From RGIG8745 sp964554265 (GTDB lineage Bacteria > Bacteroidota > Bacteroidia > Bacteroidales > Bacteroidaceae): a stretch of DNA of 47,532 nt. Below, one piece after another: positions 16,960 through 24,699 of this stretch (within the stretch, counting starts at the first letter, position 1; the number at the start of each line of letters is the position of its first letter). A model generated the notes under the pieces. It had not been told where the DNA came from and did not search any database. It saw nothing but the letters and a program-made list of their open reading frames with translations. Position numbers and translations under genes: made by a program. The stretch spans positions 1-47,532 of the forward strand of contig CAZKOB010000013.1 of the NCBI GenBank assembly GCA_964554265.1. The letters run 5' to 3'.

Positions 16960-17922
16960 TTATTTTATCCTGTTTCTGAAGTACTCGATAGTTTTTCCAA
17001 GTCCTTCATCCAGCCCGATCTGCGGTGACCATCCGTTCAGCCTCTTCATCGCCAAGGATATGTCTGGACGTCTTCTGCGCGGATCATCTTGCGGAAGCGG
17101 CATCCTTGTTATTGCAGATTTAGAACTGGTCATCTCTATAATCTTTTCGGCAAGTTCCATGACGGTAAACTCGCATGGATTGCCGATATTCACAGGACCT
17201 ACAAAGTCGTTTCCTGTGTCCATCATACGAATGATGCCCTCAATCAAGTCATCCACATACTGGAAGGAGCGGGTTTGTGTGCCGTCGCCGTTGACGGTGA
17301 TGTCCTTCCCTTTCAGTGCCTGTACTATGAAATTGGAGACCACCCTTCCGTCCTCTGTGTTCATGTTGGGACCATACGTATTGAATATTCTGATGATTTT
17401 CACGTCTGTGCCCCGACTCCTGTGGTAGTCGCAGAACAGGGTCTCTGCGCTGCGCTTGCCCTCGTCATAGCAGCTGCGTATGCCGTTTATGTTTACGTTG
17501 CCCCAATATTCCTCCTTTTGCGGATGTACGGCCGGATCTCCATACACCTCGCTTGTAGAGGCGAGCAGGATACGTGCGTTCTTCTTGCATGCCAGCTCCA
17601 ACAGGTTCATGGAACCGATAACGCTGGTGCGGAATGTTTGTATCGGGTCCTTCTGGTATTGTACAGGCGAAGCCGGACATGCCAGATTGTATATCTCGTC
17701 CACCGGGCCATCCACATTCATCTCCAATGTGATGTCACATTCCTTGAAGCAGAAGTGTGTATCTTCCAACATGCATGATATGTTGTCTATGCTGCCGGTG
17801 GAGAGATTGTCGATGCAGACCACATCATGGCCGCTACGGAGCAGCCGGCGACATAAGTGTGATCCCACAAAACCGGCACCGCCTGCTATTATCGATCTTT
17901 TATTTCGCATATTGATAGCCAT
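16960..17922 (-). CDS. UDP-glucuronate decarboxylase (UDP-xylose synthase)
   Basis: 320 aa, extended short-chain dehydrogenase. It has the NAD-binding GGAGFVGSH (14-22), NLACPASPVQYQKDPI (79-94), STSEVYGDP, YWGNVN and the catalytic SCYDEGKR with Tyr152/Lys156, all diagnostic of UXS-type enzymes that turn UDP-glucuronate into UDP-xylose in the cytoplasm. A second in-frame ATG at 17910 (MRNKRSII) is an equally good start. It lies 174 nt upstream of the precursor on the same strand. It may supply a pentose donor to the cluster's glycosyltransferases or serve surface glycan synthesis. Its base composition is close to that of the housekeeping genes, unlike the AT-rich precursor. Confidence 0.92.
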   Translation of the reverse strand: MAINMRNKRSIIAGGAGFVGSHLCRRLLRSGHDVVCIDNLSTGSIDNISCMLEDTHFCFKECDITLEMNVDGPVDEIYNLACPASPVQYQKDPIQTFRTSVIGSMNLLELACKKNARILLASTSEVYGDPAVHPQKEEYWGNVNINGIRSCYDEGKRSAETLFCDYHRSRGTDVKIIRIFNTYGPNMNTEDGRVVSNFIVQALKGKDITVNGDGTQTRSFQYVDDLIEGIIRMMDTGNDFVGPVNIGNPCEFTVMELAEKIIEMTSSKSAITRMPLPQDDPRRRRPDISLAMKRLNGWSPQIGLDEGLGKTIEYFRNRIK

Positions 17923-17985
17923 TGGTAATTATCATTTTTACTCTGTTTTTTCGTTAGTATAGTTATAAAGTTATGATGAACAGAC

Positions 17986-18012
17986 GAGTCGGGATGTATC
18001 CATCCGAGACTC
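17986..18012 (-). terminator. Hairpin after the DUF3244-like gene
   Basis: GAGTC-G-GGATG pairs with CATCC-GA-GACTC across a 4-nt loop (two 5-bp helices with a small internal loop), 35 nt downstream of the 18047 stop. No clear T-tract on the minus strand. Confidence 0.35.
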
Positions 18013-18046
18013 CAAACACCATGACCGATGGTTTTACAACATGTAC

Positions 18047-18451
18047 CTACCATACAATATCAGCGGTATACTCCGTGTCTCCTGATATAGGAACAATTAC
18101 CACCGTATAGTTTCCTTCACCTCCATATTCATTGAAATCAATATCAACCGAATCTGCCGCATATATATAGTAAACCATCTCACCTTCACTGTAAACAGTA
18201 ATGTATGCCCCATCATTGGCTACGGGTGTAAGATCTATTGTAAGCACTCCATCGGGAGTGAGGATGCCATAAATTGTTTCGTCAGGTTCCGTAAGGGAAA
18301 ACTTGTTGATTATTCCCGTGTCATCTCCCCAATTTACACTTCTTATAAATACAATATTCCGGTTGGAAGGGTTCTTTGGAAAAGCGATAGTACCAGTAAA
18401 TGGAATCACAAGCATGATGCATGCCAAAAAAATTCTGATATTCTTTTTCAT
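18047..18451 (-). CDS. Small secreted DUF3244-like protein
   Basis: 134 aa with a signal peptide (MKKNIRIFLACIMLVIPFTGTIA). The mature ~110 residues are beta-rich and acidic, with alternating hydrophobic strands (LTIDLTPVANDGAYITVY, GEGNYTVVIVPISG), in the style of DUF3244 proteins found in Bacteroidales. No catalytic residues are evident and no cysteine remains after the signal peptide. It lies between UXS and the TPR-HTH regulator, has its own promoter, and may be a target of that regulator. Function is unknown. Confidence 0.7.
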   Translation of the reverse strand: MKKNIRIFLACIMLVIPFTGTIAFPKNPSNRNIVFIRSVNWGDDTGIINKFSLTEPDETIYGILTPDGVLTIDLTPVANDGAYITVYSEGEMVYYIYAADSVDIDFNEYGGEGNYTVVIVPISGDTEYTADIVW

Positions 18452-18473
18452 AATGTTTTTTTTTCGTTCGATG

Positions 18474-18500
18474 CAAAATTATGCAAAAAGCAATGACAAA
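18474..18500 (-). promoter_or_regulatory. Promoter for the DUF3244-like gene
   Basis: The minus strand has TTTG (18500-18497), 15 bp, then TAATTTTG-C (18481-18474). The -7 element is a full match; the spacing is shorter than the usual 19-21 bp. Confidence 0.5.
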
Positions 18501-18674
18501 CCAATCATAGATTACATGCAATATTGATAAATATCTAAAAATCAATATGTAATTTTTTTCAAAATACCCAAATTGTAATCGAGGAAAAGAACTGTAATGG
18601 TGATTTCAGTCCAAAAAACTATATAAAATATCGATTTTTTCTTTTGTTGAACCCCGAAACACTGCAGGGTCGCA

Positions 18675-20375
18675 TTATTTTTGTTCGGACATTTTATGCA
18701 GAAGCATTTCTATGGATTCATTCTTCTCTTTTTGCTTGGACAGCTTGGTCTTCAGCCTGCTTTTCGCTGTCCTGTATGCCGTGACCGATTGAAAATCCAG
18801 AATCCGTACGATGTCCTCCTCTGCCAGATTCTTCGCATAAATCAGGATGCAGATGGCTCTGTTCCGCTCATTGAGATCTGGGAGTGCGGACATTATGGCA
18901 TCCATGAAATCCATGTTGTTTTTGTCCTCTTCCATCAGCGCATTGACCAAGGAAACATAATATTCCTTCAGAGCACCTTTCACTCTAACTGACCTGTCGA
19001 ATATTTTCAGCAGGGCAGTATCAGAAAACACAGGATGCCCTTTTTCTTGGGAAGATGTACTCGCCATGTCTGCCATTTCCTCCACGTCTGTATTCTTCTG
19101 TCTGTCGGAACATGTCTTTGGGGAATCTGCATCTGTCCTTGAACATTCTTTCTCTTCATGTTCTCCGCAATGCGCATCACTCTTTTCCTTCTGTCGTCGT
19201 TGTTCCTGTCTTGTATGCCGGGGCCTTCCATATACAACCGTCAAACCGACAGACAATATGGTGGCAAAACATATAATTACATATATGTATACATTCCGTT
19301 CTTCCACCATTTCTCTGCCTTTCATCCGTTCGTCCACGCGGATAATGTCCTTTTGGTCAGAAAGGTTGTTGACTATACTGTCATATCTCAAGAACAGTTT
19401 CTGGTATTTATAGGCGGAGTCAATCTTTCCGTTCTCCTCATAATGCCTGTGGAGCGTACGCGACATGATCATTCTTGTGTTAAGTTCTGCAGAACTGTCG
19501 CCCATAACGATTTGTGCAAGACTGTCGCCCTCTTCGTCCCTGCCCGATCGGTAATACAATTCTGCAAGATTGGCCATGATATGTGAGCTGCGGTTTCCGC
19601 TGTACCCAAGTGCCTGCTGGAGGTTATACTCTATCTGTTCTGTACTGTCCGGACAGTATTTCTCCATTACCATTGCCAAATTATTGTATACACTCTCAGA
19701 GTCCGAGGAATCGGCCTCCTCTTGGTATGTTAATGCGCGTCTAATATGGCAGAAGCATGAATCCTTTTCGTCCAATCTGTAGAAAAGTAAGGAAACATGG
19801 TTCTCTGAGTTTGCAATGAGTCCGGCTCTTTTTGTTTCCATTGCACATAACAACTCCCTCTTGAAATGTTTGAGTGAATTTTCATACAAGTCTTTTTTCA
19901 GATATATACATGCAATATAATATTGCATCACTCCTTTGAAATACGGATGCGGCAGTTCGTCTATATTTTCCTCAGCCTCCAACAGTATTTTCATTGCCTC
20001 AGTGAACTGCTCTTCCTCGTACAGTCTGATTCCGTGAAAAAGCTTTGCCATGCACAATTCGGATTTTGTGGATTCTATCTTCTTTTCTATATAATGGGTG
20101 TACGTATATTCTTCCAAATCCTTGTCTATTTCCTTGTATTTCACATAGTGGGCGGCATTGTACAGCAATGCCTGGCGAGGTGTCCGCTGTTCTGAAACGA
20201 GAGCCATGGCACTGTCAGGATTGTCGAACAGGAGCGCTTCCGCACGATCGAGTTGTGCCGAAGAAGGCTCCCGGCTGCAGCACAGGCAGACAACAAGAGC
20301 GACAGCGAGGGCGAATAGCGCCTTCGCTGCGGATAAGGAGATGGTATGCCTTGGGTGTCCGGTATGTATTCTCAT
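18675..20375 (-). CDS. TPR-transmembrane-HTH regulatory protein
   Basis: 566 aa from the ATG at 20375, chosen because it puts the hydrophobic export segment (LFALAVALVVCLCCS) at about residues 20-34; an in-frame ATG at 20483 would add 36 residues. The middle (about 40-350) is helical with TPR-like repeats (EEQFTEAMKILLEAEENI, CHIRRALTYQEEAD). A membrane helix follows (about 358-380, YVIICFATILSVGLTVVYG), then a charged linker and a C-terminal helix-turn-helix (NERNRAICILIYAKNLAEEDIVRILDF.., ~505-555) like LuxR or sigma-region-4 modules. It should sense a periplasmic signal through the TPRs and bind DNA with the HTH. It lies upstream of DUF3244 and the RiPP locus on the same strand, so it may control them; this is inference. 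Confidence 0.8.
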   Translation of the reverse strand: MRIHTGHPRHTISLSAAKALFALAVALVVCLCCSREPSSAQLDRAEALLFDNPDSAMALVSEQRTPRQALLYNAAHYVKYKEIDKDLEEYTYTHYIEKKIESTKSELCMAKLFHGIRLYEEEQFTEAMKILLEAEENIDELPHPYFKGVMQYYIACIYLKKDLYENSLKHFKRELLCAMETKRAGLIANSENHVSLLFYRLDEKDSCFCHIRRALTYQEEADSSDSESVYNNLAMVMEKYCPDSTEQIEYNLQQALGYSGNRSSHIMANLAELYYRSGRDEEGDSLAQIVMGDSSAELNTRMIMSRTLHRHYEENGKIDSAYKYQKLFLRYDSIVNNLSDQKDIIRVDERMKGREMVEERNVYIYVIICFATILSVGLTVVYGRPRHTRQEQRRQKEKSDAHCGEHEEKECSRTDADSPKTCSDRQKNTDVEEMADMASTSSQEKGHPVFSDTALLKIFDRSVRVKGALKEYYVSLVNALMEEDKNNMDFMDAIMSALPDLNERNRAICILIYAKNLAEEDIVRILDFQSVTAYRTAKSRLKTKLSKQKEKNESIEMLLHKMSEQK

Positions 20376-20553
20376 TCCATTATTCTCTATGCTGTGAATT
20401 TCTTCTGTATTCCAATGGATGTCTGACAGCTGTTGGGGCATTTCCACCCGGCCATCGTCATGCCATCCCATAGTTCCTGCCATGAAGAACGAGGGTGCCG
20501 AAATATGCAGATTACAACTTTGTTCTCATAATTTTAGAGGCCAGTCTTCGTTG

Positions 20554-20585
20554 CGAATTTACTGTTTTGCCTTGATTCCGCCAAA
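20554..20585 (-). promoter_or_regulatory. Promoter for the TPR-HTH regulator
   Basis: The minus strand has TTTG (20585-20582), 20 bp, then TAAATTCG-C (20561-20554), one mismatch from TAnnTTTG and with ideal spacing. Confidence 0.55.
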
Positions 20586-20712
20586 ATTGTGGTACGAAAA
20601 CTTTACACATATTTTACACATTTTGCGATCTGAACATCGAAACTCTTAAATTAAACTATTTTTTTCTTGAATTTTCTACACTTTTGTGTATTTATGTGAT
20701 TAAGTTTTTGCA

Positions 20713-21408
20713 GATGAGCCTGTGAATATCCCTACAAAAGTAGCTGTCTTTCTCAAAGGCATTTCTTCTTTCTTTTTGACACTAAGTCCACCCATAGCAG
20801 ACGGAATTTTATTAACATAATTAAGATTTATTTACACTCATTTAATTGCTAAATTTTTGAAGCTTTACTGATAAACAATTGATAATCAATGAAATATTAT
20901 TTGGGCAAAACTATGCAGTTTCAGGCGCAAGGAATACAGGTTGGGACAAAAATAGGATGTACTGATAATCAGCAAGTTATTAAATTCCCTATCCAAGATT
21001 CCTGTTTTTCGCCGCCAAAACCCATCTTTGTTTTTCGTGGCATTGAAAAATTAGATTTTGTTTTTTTAAGAATTGAATCTGGACAATTTCAGATTTCAGC
21101 CCGAAAAACGGACGTTTTCAAACTCGTTCACCTTGAAAATAAATTTCGTTCGCCTTGAAATATTTTTAAAGCGCCTTTTAAACAAATTTGGTGCACCTTG
21201 AAAATTTATTTTCAGCGTACTCTTTTTTCAGACGAAGCATGCGCAAATGCAAATAAATGTGTCTTTTTGGAATGCGAATTATATTATTTTTACATTTGGA
21301 GTTCAAGGCCTGAAAATGGCCTTAGAATTGCGCAAATGGAACTTTGGTAAGGTTTGGTCGATTTTACGCGATTCTCGGAGCCTTGAATTTTAACATTTCA
21401 GATTGTCA
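20713..21408 (+). repeat. Dispersed repeat family A, copy A1 (~700 bp)
   Basis: Matches 31757-32451 over its whole length with many point differences, and its last ~300 bp match the reverse complement of 47241-47532. It starts with a variant of the recurring GGAGTCTGTGAATAC motif and ends TTTTAACATTTCAGATTGTCA. The distal half contains three short internal units with the core CCTTGAAA(A)T, near 21130, 21152 and 21196. No conserved reading frame is shared by the copies. It is noncoding, or the decayed remnant of an element. Confidence 0.85.
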
Positions 21409-21481
21409 CAAAAACTTGACTTTTATGAAGATATTGCGGATAAAAAAATTGAATAGCAGCAGCTTCTCTTGTGTTTTTTTG

Positions 21482-21489
21482 TATCTTTG
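21482..21489 (+). promoter_or_regulatory. -7 promoter element for the TIGR03915-type gene
   Basis: TATCTTTG followed by T, about 100 nt before the ATG at 21589; no clear -33 TTTG. Confidence 0.4.
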
Positions 21490-21588
21490 TCTGCTTTATG
21501 TTTTCATTATCTGTTAAAGATTAGAAAAACATACGAGATTGTTTCCTTTTTTTAGAGAACTACCTTCCCGGAAATCAGGTGCTGTAAT

Positions 21589-22374
21589 ATGAATATCTTT
21601 ATTTTCGATTCTACTTTTGACGGACTTCTTACTGCTGTATTCGATGCTTTTTTCAGACATGTTTTTCCGGACATGCTGGTTGCCGAAGGTGAACCTCTTC
21701 CGCTGTTCTATGATACGGTGCATTCCGTTGTCACAGATGAACAGAAAGCGGCGAGAGTATGGAAGGCTGTGGAGAACAAACTTTCATGTCAGGCGGCAAC
21801 ATGTCTCACTGTAAGCTGGCTGTCGGAGATGACAGAGCTGTATATGCCCTTGTTCCGCTATATTTGTAAAGCCGTAAAGGCCGGACAAAGCATAGAGACG
21901 AATTTTGCTGATGCTGATGTACTGGCTGTCACCAATATTTTCAGGAAAGTGCGTTATGAGCGTCTGCGTATGATGCAGTTTCTGCGATTCCAGAAAGCGA
22001 AGGACGGGACCTATCTTGGTGTGATATGCCCCGACTACGATGTCCTTCCGCTTGTAGTGCCTCATTTCCGCGACAGGTTTGCAGACCAGCCGTGGCTTAT
22101 TTATGATGTGCGCCGGAGCTATGGGTATTATTTTGATGGTACTCCTGTGGGTGCTGCTGTGCGTGTTGAATTTGCTGAAGATGAAGGGCTTCCTTTTCGT
22201 GTTGACGACGGCAGGCTCCGTGAAGATTTGCTTGCCGACAATGACAAGCTGTTTCAGGAACTTTGGCGAACATATTTCAAGGCGATATGTATACGTGAAC
22301 GTCTTAATCCCGGAAAGCACAGGAAGGATATGCCTGTCAGGTATTGGAAATATATGACAGAGAAGCAAGGGTAG
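21589..22374 (+). CDS. TIGR03915/DUF4130-type putative DNA metabolism protein
   Basis: 261 aa. The start IFIFDSTFDGLLTAVFDAF and the end RERLNPGKHRKDMPVRYWKYMTE are the signature segments of the TIGR03915 family, whose members are usually encoded beside a radical SAM DNA-repair-like protein (TIGR03916). Family function is not established; a uracil-glycosylase-like role in DNA metabolism has been suggested for relatives of this domain. No signal peptide. No partner radical SAM gene lies next to it here: the repeat is upstream and an acyltransferase follows 159 nt downstream. The partner may be elsewhere in the genome. Confidence 0.85.
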   Translation: MNIFIFDSTFDGLLTAVFDAFFRHVFPDMLVAEGEPLPLFYDTVHSVVTDEQKAARVWKAVENKLSCQAATCLTVSWLSEMTELYMPLFRYICKAVKAGQSIETNFADADVLAVTNIFRKVRYERLRMMQFLRFQKAKDGTYLGVICPDYDVLPLVVPHFRDRFADQPWLIYDVRRSYGYYFDGTPVGAAVRVEFAEDEGLPFRVDDGRLREDLLADNDKLFQELWRTYFKAICIRERLNPGKHRKDMPVRYWKYMTEKQG

Positions 22375-22479
22375 GTGGTCTGACCGCATCCGGTTATTCT
22401 TCTGTAATTAAAAATGGCCTCTGAAATGCGGTTCATGCAGGAAATTTACATGCTTGTGCAACAAAAACAGCATGTTGCA

Positions 22480-22512
22480 TTGCCGCTTTTCACTTGATTT
22501 TTCATATATTCG
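22480..22512 (+). promoter_or_regulatory. Putative promoter for the acyltransferase
   Basis: TTG at 22480-22482 and TATATTCG-C at 22505-22513 with about 22 bp between them; one mismatch to the -7 consensus. Start ATG is at 22534. Confidence 0.4.
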
Positions 22513-22533
22513 CAAAAAATATATAAAAGAATT

Positions 22534-23730
22534 ATGACTGATATTCACGAATTTGACGATATACGTCCTTATACCCGGGAAGAGTTGCCTGCTGTGTATG
22601 CCCAGCTTCTTGCGGATCCGAGTTTTCAAAATGTAATATCCATTGTATATAAAGATGTTCCGTTCGAGACCGTTTCCCGGTTGATGCTCAGTTGCCAGAC
22701 CGCCGATGAGTTCCAGAAAAAATGTGTCTATCCCGTGCTTCAGAAATTGGTGGCAAAAGCAAGTACAGGTATGGAGGCCGATTTTTCCGCGATTGAGTGT
22801 GAAAATGACAGGCCGCATACTTTTATATCCAATCATCGTGACATTGTACTTGATTCAGCTCTCCTTTGTTGGGCTTTGCTCGACGACAATATGAAGACGG
22901 TGGAGATTGCTATTGGTGACAATCTGCTGATACATCCGTGGATAAAGAATTTCGTGAGGGCAAACAAGTCGTTTATCGTCCGGCGTGCTTTGACTATGAG
23001 ACAGATGCTTCTTGCTTCAGCCAAGATGTCGAGATACATGCATTTTGCGGTGAATGAGAAGCGTGAAAACATTTGGATTGCGCAGCGCGAAGGACGTGCG
23101 AAGGATTCCGACGACCGTACCCAGGAGAGCGTGCTGAAGATGATGGCTATGGGGGGTGAAGGTTCTGTCATCGAAAGGTTGAAGGGGCTTAATATCGTGC
23201 CGCTTTCCATTTCTTATGAGTACGATCCTTGCGATTATCTGAAGGCTGTAGAGTTTCAGCACAAACGCGATATCCCGGGATTCAAGAAGAGCAGGCAGGA
23301 TGATCTTGACAATATGCGGACGGGAATCTTCGGATATAAGGGGCGTATACATTACCATGTGGCTCCGTGTATCAATGATTGGCTTGATACCATTGATCCG
23401 GAGACTCCGAAGACTGAAATCTTTGCTATGGTGGCCGGACATATAGACCGTGAGATACATTCAAACTATCGGTTGTATGCCGGCAATTATGTTGCTGCCG
23501 ACAATCTGAATGAGATTGACAAGGCGGAGGGTAATCCGTGCCGTTATGAAGAGGCTCGTCCGTTCTCCGCATATTATACTTCTGCCGAGCGTGATGTATT
23601 CAATGCGTATATCGAGAAGAAGATGGCCATGATTGAGATGCCGGATAAGGATGAATGTTATCTTCGTCGGCTCATGCTTCTTATGTATGCCAATCCTGTC
23701 TTTAATCATGAAGCTGCTGTCGGTAGGTAA
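22534..23730 (+). CDS. PlsC-like acyltransferase
   Basis: 398 aa. The central motif FISNHRDIVLDSALL (His101, Asp103, Asp107) resembles the HX4D acyltransferase motif of glycerophosphate acyltransferases, though the spacing to Asp107 is one residue longer than canonical. Downstream segments such as GGEGSVIERLKGLNIVPLSISYEYDPCDYLKA fit a phosphate-acceptor acyltransferase fold. It likely acylates a lysophospholipid or related acceptor at the inner membrane, although no strong membrane helix is seen. The stop codon lies within the first unit of a 21-bp tandem repeat, and the next gene begins 49 nt later. Confidence 0.8.
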   Translation: MTDIHEFDDIRPYTREELPAVYAQLLADPSFQNVISIVYKDVPFETVSRLMLSCQTADEFQKKCVYPVLQKLVAKASTGMEADFSAIECENDRPHTFISNHRDIVLDSALLCWALLDDNMKTVEIAIGDNLLIHPWIKNFVRANKSFIVRRALTMRQMLLASAKMSRYMHFAVNEKRENIWIAQREGRAKDSDDRTQESVLKMMAMGGEGSVIERLKGLNIVPLSISYEYDPCDYLKAVEFQHKRDIPGFKKSRQDDLDNMRTGIFGYKGRIHYHVAPCINDWLDTIDPETPKTEIFAMVAGHIDREIHSNYRLYAGNYVAADNLNEIDKAEGNPCRYEEARPFSAYYTSAERDVFNAYIEKKMAMIEMPDKDECYLRRLMLLMYANPVFNHEAAVGR

Positions 23731-23778
23731 GAAATTGCTGTCGGTAGGTGAGAATTTGCTGTCGGTAGGTGAGAACTG
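23716..23778 (+). repeat. Three tandem 21-bp repeats at the acyltransferase stop codon
   Basis: Units starting at 23716, 23737 and 23758 share GCTGTCGGTAGGTnAGAA. Each carries an in-frame stop for the acyltransferase (TAA, then TGA, TGA). In another frame they encode LLSVGEN repeats joined to the NigD-like protein if its upstream ATG at 23708 is used. Confidence 0.9.
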
Positions 23779-23779
23779 T

Positions 23780-24394
23780 ATGTTTGCTCGCATTCTTGTG
23801 TTGCTTTTGTCTGCCAGTGTCTTTCTCTCTTGCTCCGAGGAAGAGGCTTATCCTTCTGTCGTGACGGAATTTGTGGATGCGTTGACTGACGGGAACGGGA
23901 TGGTGGCTGTAATCCGTACCGATGATGGCGGTATTTATCCGATAACTTCTCAGATAAAGACAGGCTCACCGGATTCTTTGTACCGTTGTCTTTGCATCTA
24001 TGAGCTTGGAACGGATGGTGAGGCATACGTGTATAGCATGAAGCATGTTTTTTCTGCAGAGCCGGAGAACAGTTCTGTTCTTTTCTCTCATCCGCAGGAT
24101 CCGGTTAAGATTACGAGTGTGTGGAGGAAAGGTGATTATATAAACATGAACATCGGTGTTCTTACGACAAATGCCGGAAGGCATGGTTTTGCATTTTGCG
24201 AAGATAGTGTGCGTGTGGATATTTCCGGCTGCACATCCGTATATCTTAGCCTGCTTCATCTGCGTCCCGAAAATGATGCTGAGTCGTATACGGAAAAAGT
24301 ATATATGAGTATGCCGGTACGTAGATATGCGTATGCCGATACGATAGTTTTCAGTATAAACAGCTATGATGGATTGAAGGTCTTCAAGTATTGA
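23780..24394 (+). CDS. NigD-like lipoprotein
   Basis: 204 aa from the ATG at 23780, which begins a lipoprotein signal (MFARILVLLLSASVFLSC, Cys18 followed by acidic residues, SEEE). An alternative ATG at 23708 would prepend LLSVGEN repeats and weaken the signal peptide. The mature protein is beta-rich, with YINMNIGVLTTNAGRHGFAF and VYLSLLHL..., resembling the C-terminal part of Bacteroidales NigD-like proteins. It should be anchored on the periplasmic or cell-surface side of the outer membrane. Function unknown. It may be co-transcribed with the acyltransferase. Confidence 0.7.
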   Translation: MFARILVLLLSASVFLSCSEEEAYPSVVTEFVDALTDGNGMVAVIRTDDGGIYPITSQIKTGSPDSLYRCLCIYELGTDGEAYVYSMKHVFSAEPENSSVLFSHPQDPVKITSVWRKGDYINMNIGVLTTNAGRHGFAFCEDSVRVDISGCTSVYLSLLHLRPENDAESYTEKVYMSMPVRRYAYADTIVFSINSYDGLKVFKY

Positions 24395-24432
24395 TGCATG
24401 GGAAGTGACGAAGTCTGTTGTTTTTGCCGGTA

Positions 24433-24582
24433 TATTCACAGACTTCTCCGGTGCTATCGTGCCATGCCTTCCTGACTTGGGAGAGGAGTCCGGTTGCCTT
24501 GTCCGTTGTAAATGCTGTTGTATTGATAATCATTTGTTTGGTTCGTTGTTGATGTTTCAACGAACTGGATAATCAAGGAGGA
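24433..24582 (+). repeat. Degenerate copy of inverted-repeat element B (B1)
   Basis: Shares layout and wording with 31575-31720: TATTCACAGACT(T/C)CTCCG, ...GGAGAGGAGTCCGGTTGCCTTG, ...TTGATAATCAT, and a GTTCGTTG/CAACGAAC hairpin near 24541-24564 in place of the CCTTGCT/AGCAAGG hairpin. The right arm is largely lost. Confidence 0.6.
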
Positions 24583-24626
24583 TGTGCCGAAAAAATTACT
24601 GTTTCAGCACATCCTCCTCCTGTTTT
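24576..24626 (+). terminator. Hairpin between convergent NigD-like and ackA genes
   Basis: Perfect 12-bp stem: 24576-24587 (AGGAGGATGTGC) with 24607-24618, 19-nt loop, followed by CCTGTTTTT on the plus strand. It suits termination of the NigD-like transcript. Confidence 0.5.
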
Positions 24627-24630
24627 TCAC

Positions 24631-24658
24631 GTACACAGGAATAAGAGTTCCTGTGTAC
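24631..24658. terminator. Second hairpin between NigD-like and ackA genes
   Basis: Perfect 11-bp stem: GTACACAGGAA (24631-24641) with 24648-24658 and a 6-nt loop. It lies 41 nt past the ackA stop and could end the ackA transcript, though no T-tract follows on the minus strand. Confidence 0.4.
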
Positions 24659-24699
24659 TGTGTATGTCCTTGATTCCTTGATGTCTTTATGTCGTCCGG

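Larger units (their letters stand above)
20484..21588. other. 1.1-kb intergenic region between divergent genes
   Basis: Apart from the divergent promoters for the regulator (20554-20585) and the TIGR03915-type gene (21482), this stretch is mostly copy A1 of the dispersed repeat (20713-21408). Short frames inside the repeat are not conserved between repeat copies and are not called as genes. Confidence 0.7.
24395..24699. other. 305-bp convergent intergenic region
   Basis: Lies between the ends of the NigD-like gene and ackA. It is filled by the degenerate B element and the two hairpins; no gene is seen. Confidence 0.6.

Noticed and set aside
20889..21158. An 89-codon open frame inside repeat A1
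   Set aside because: The matching segment in A2 does not keep the frame, and there is no recognisable protein feature.
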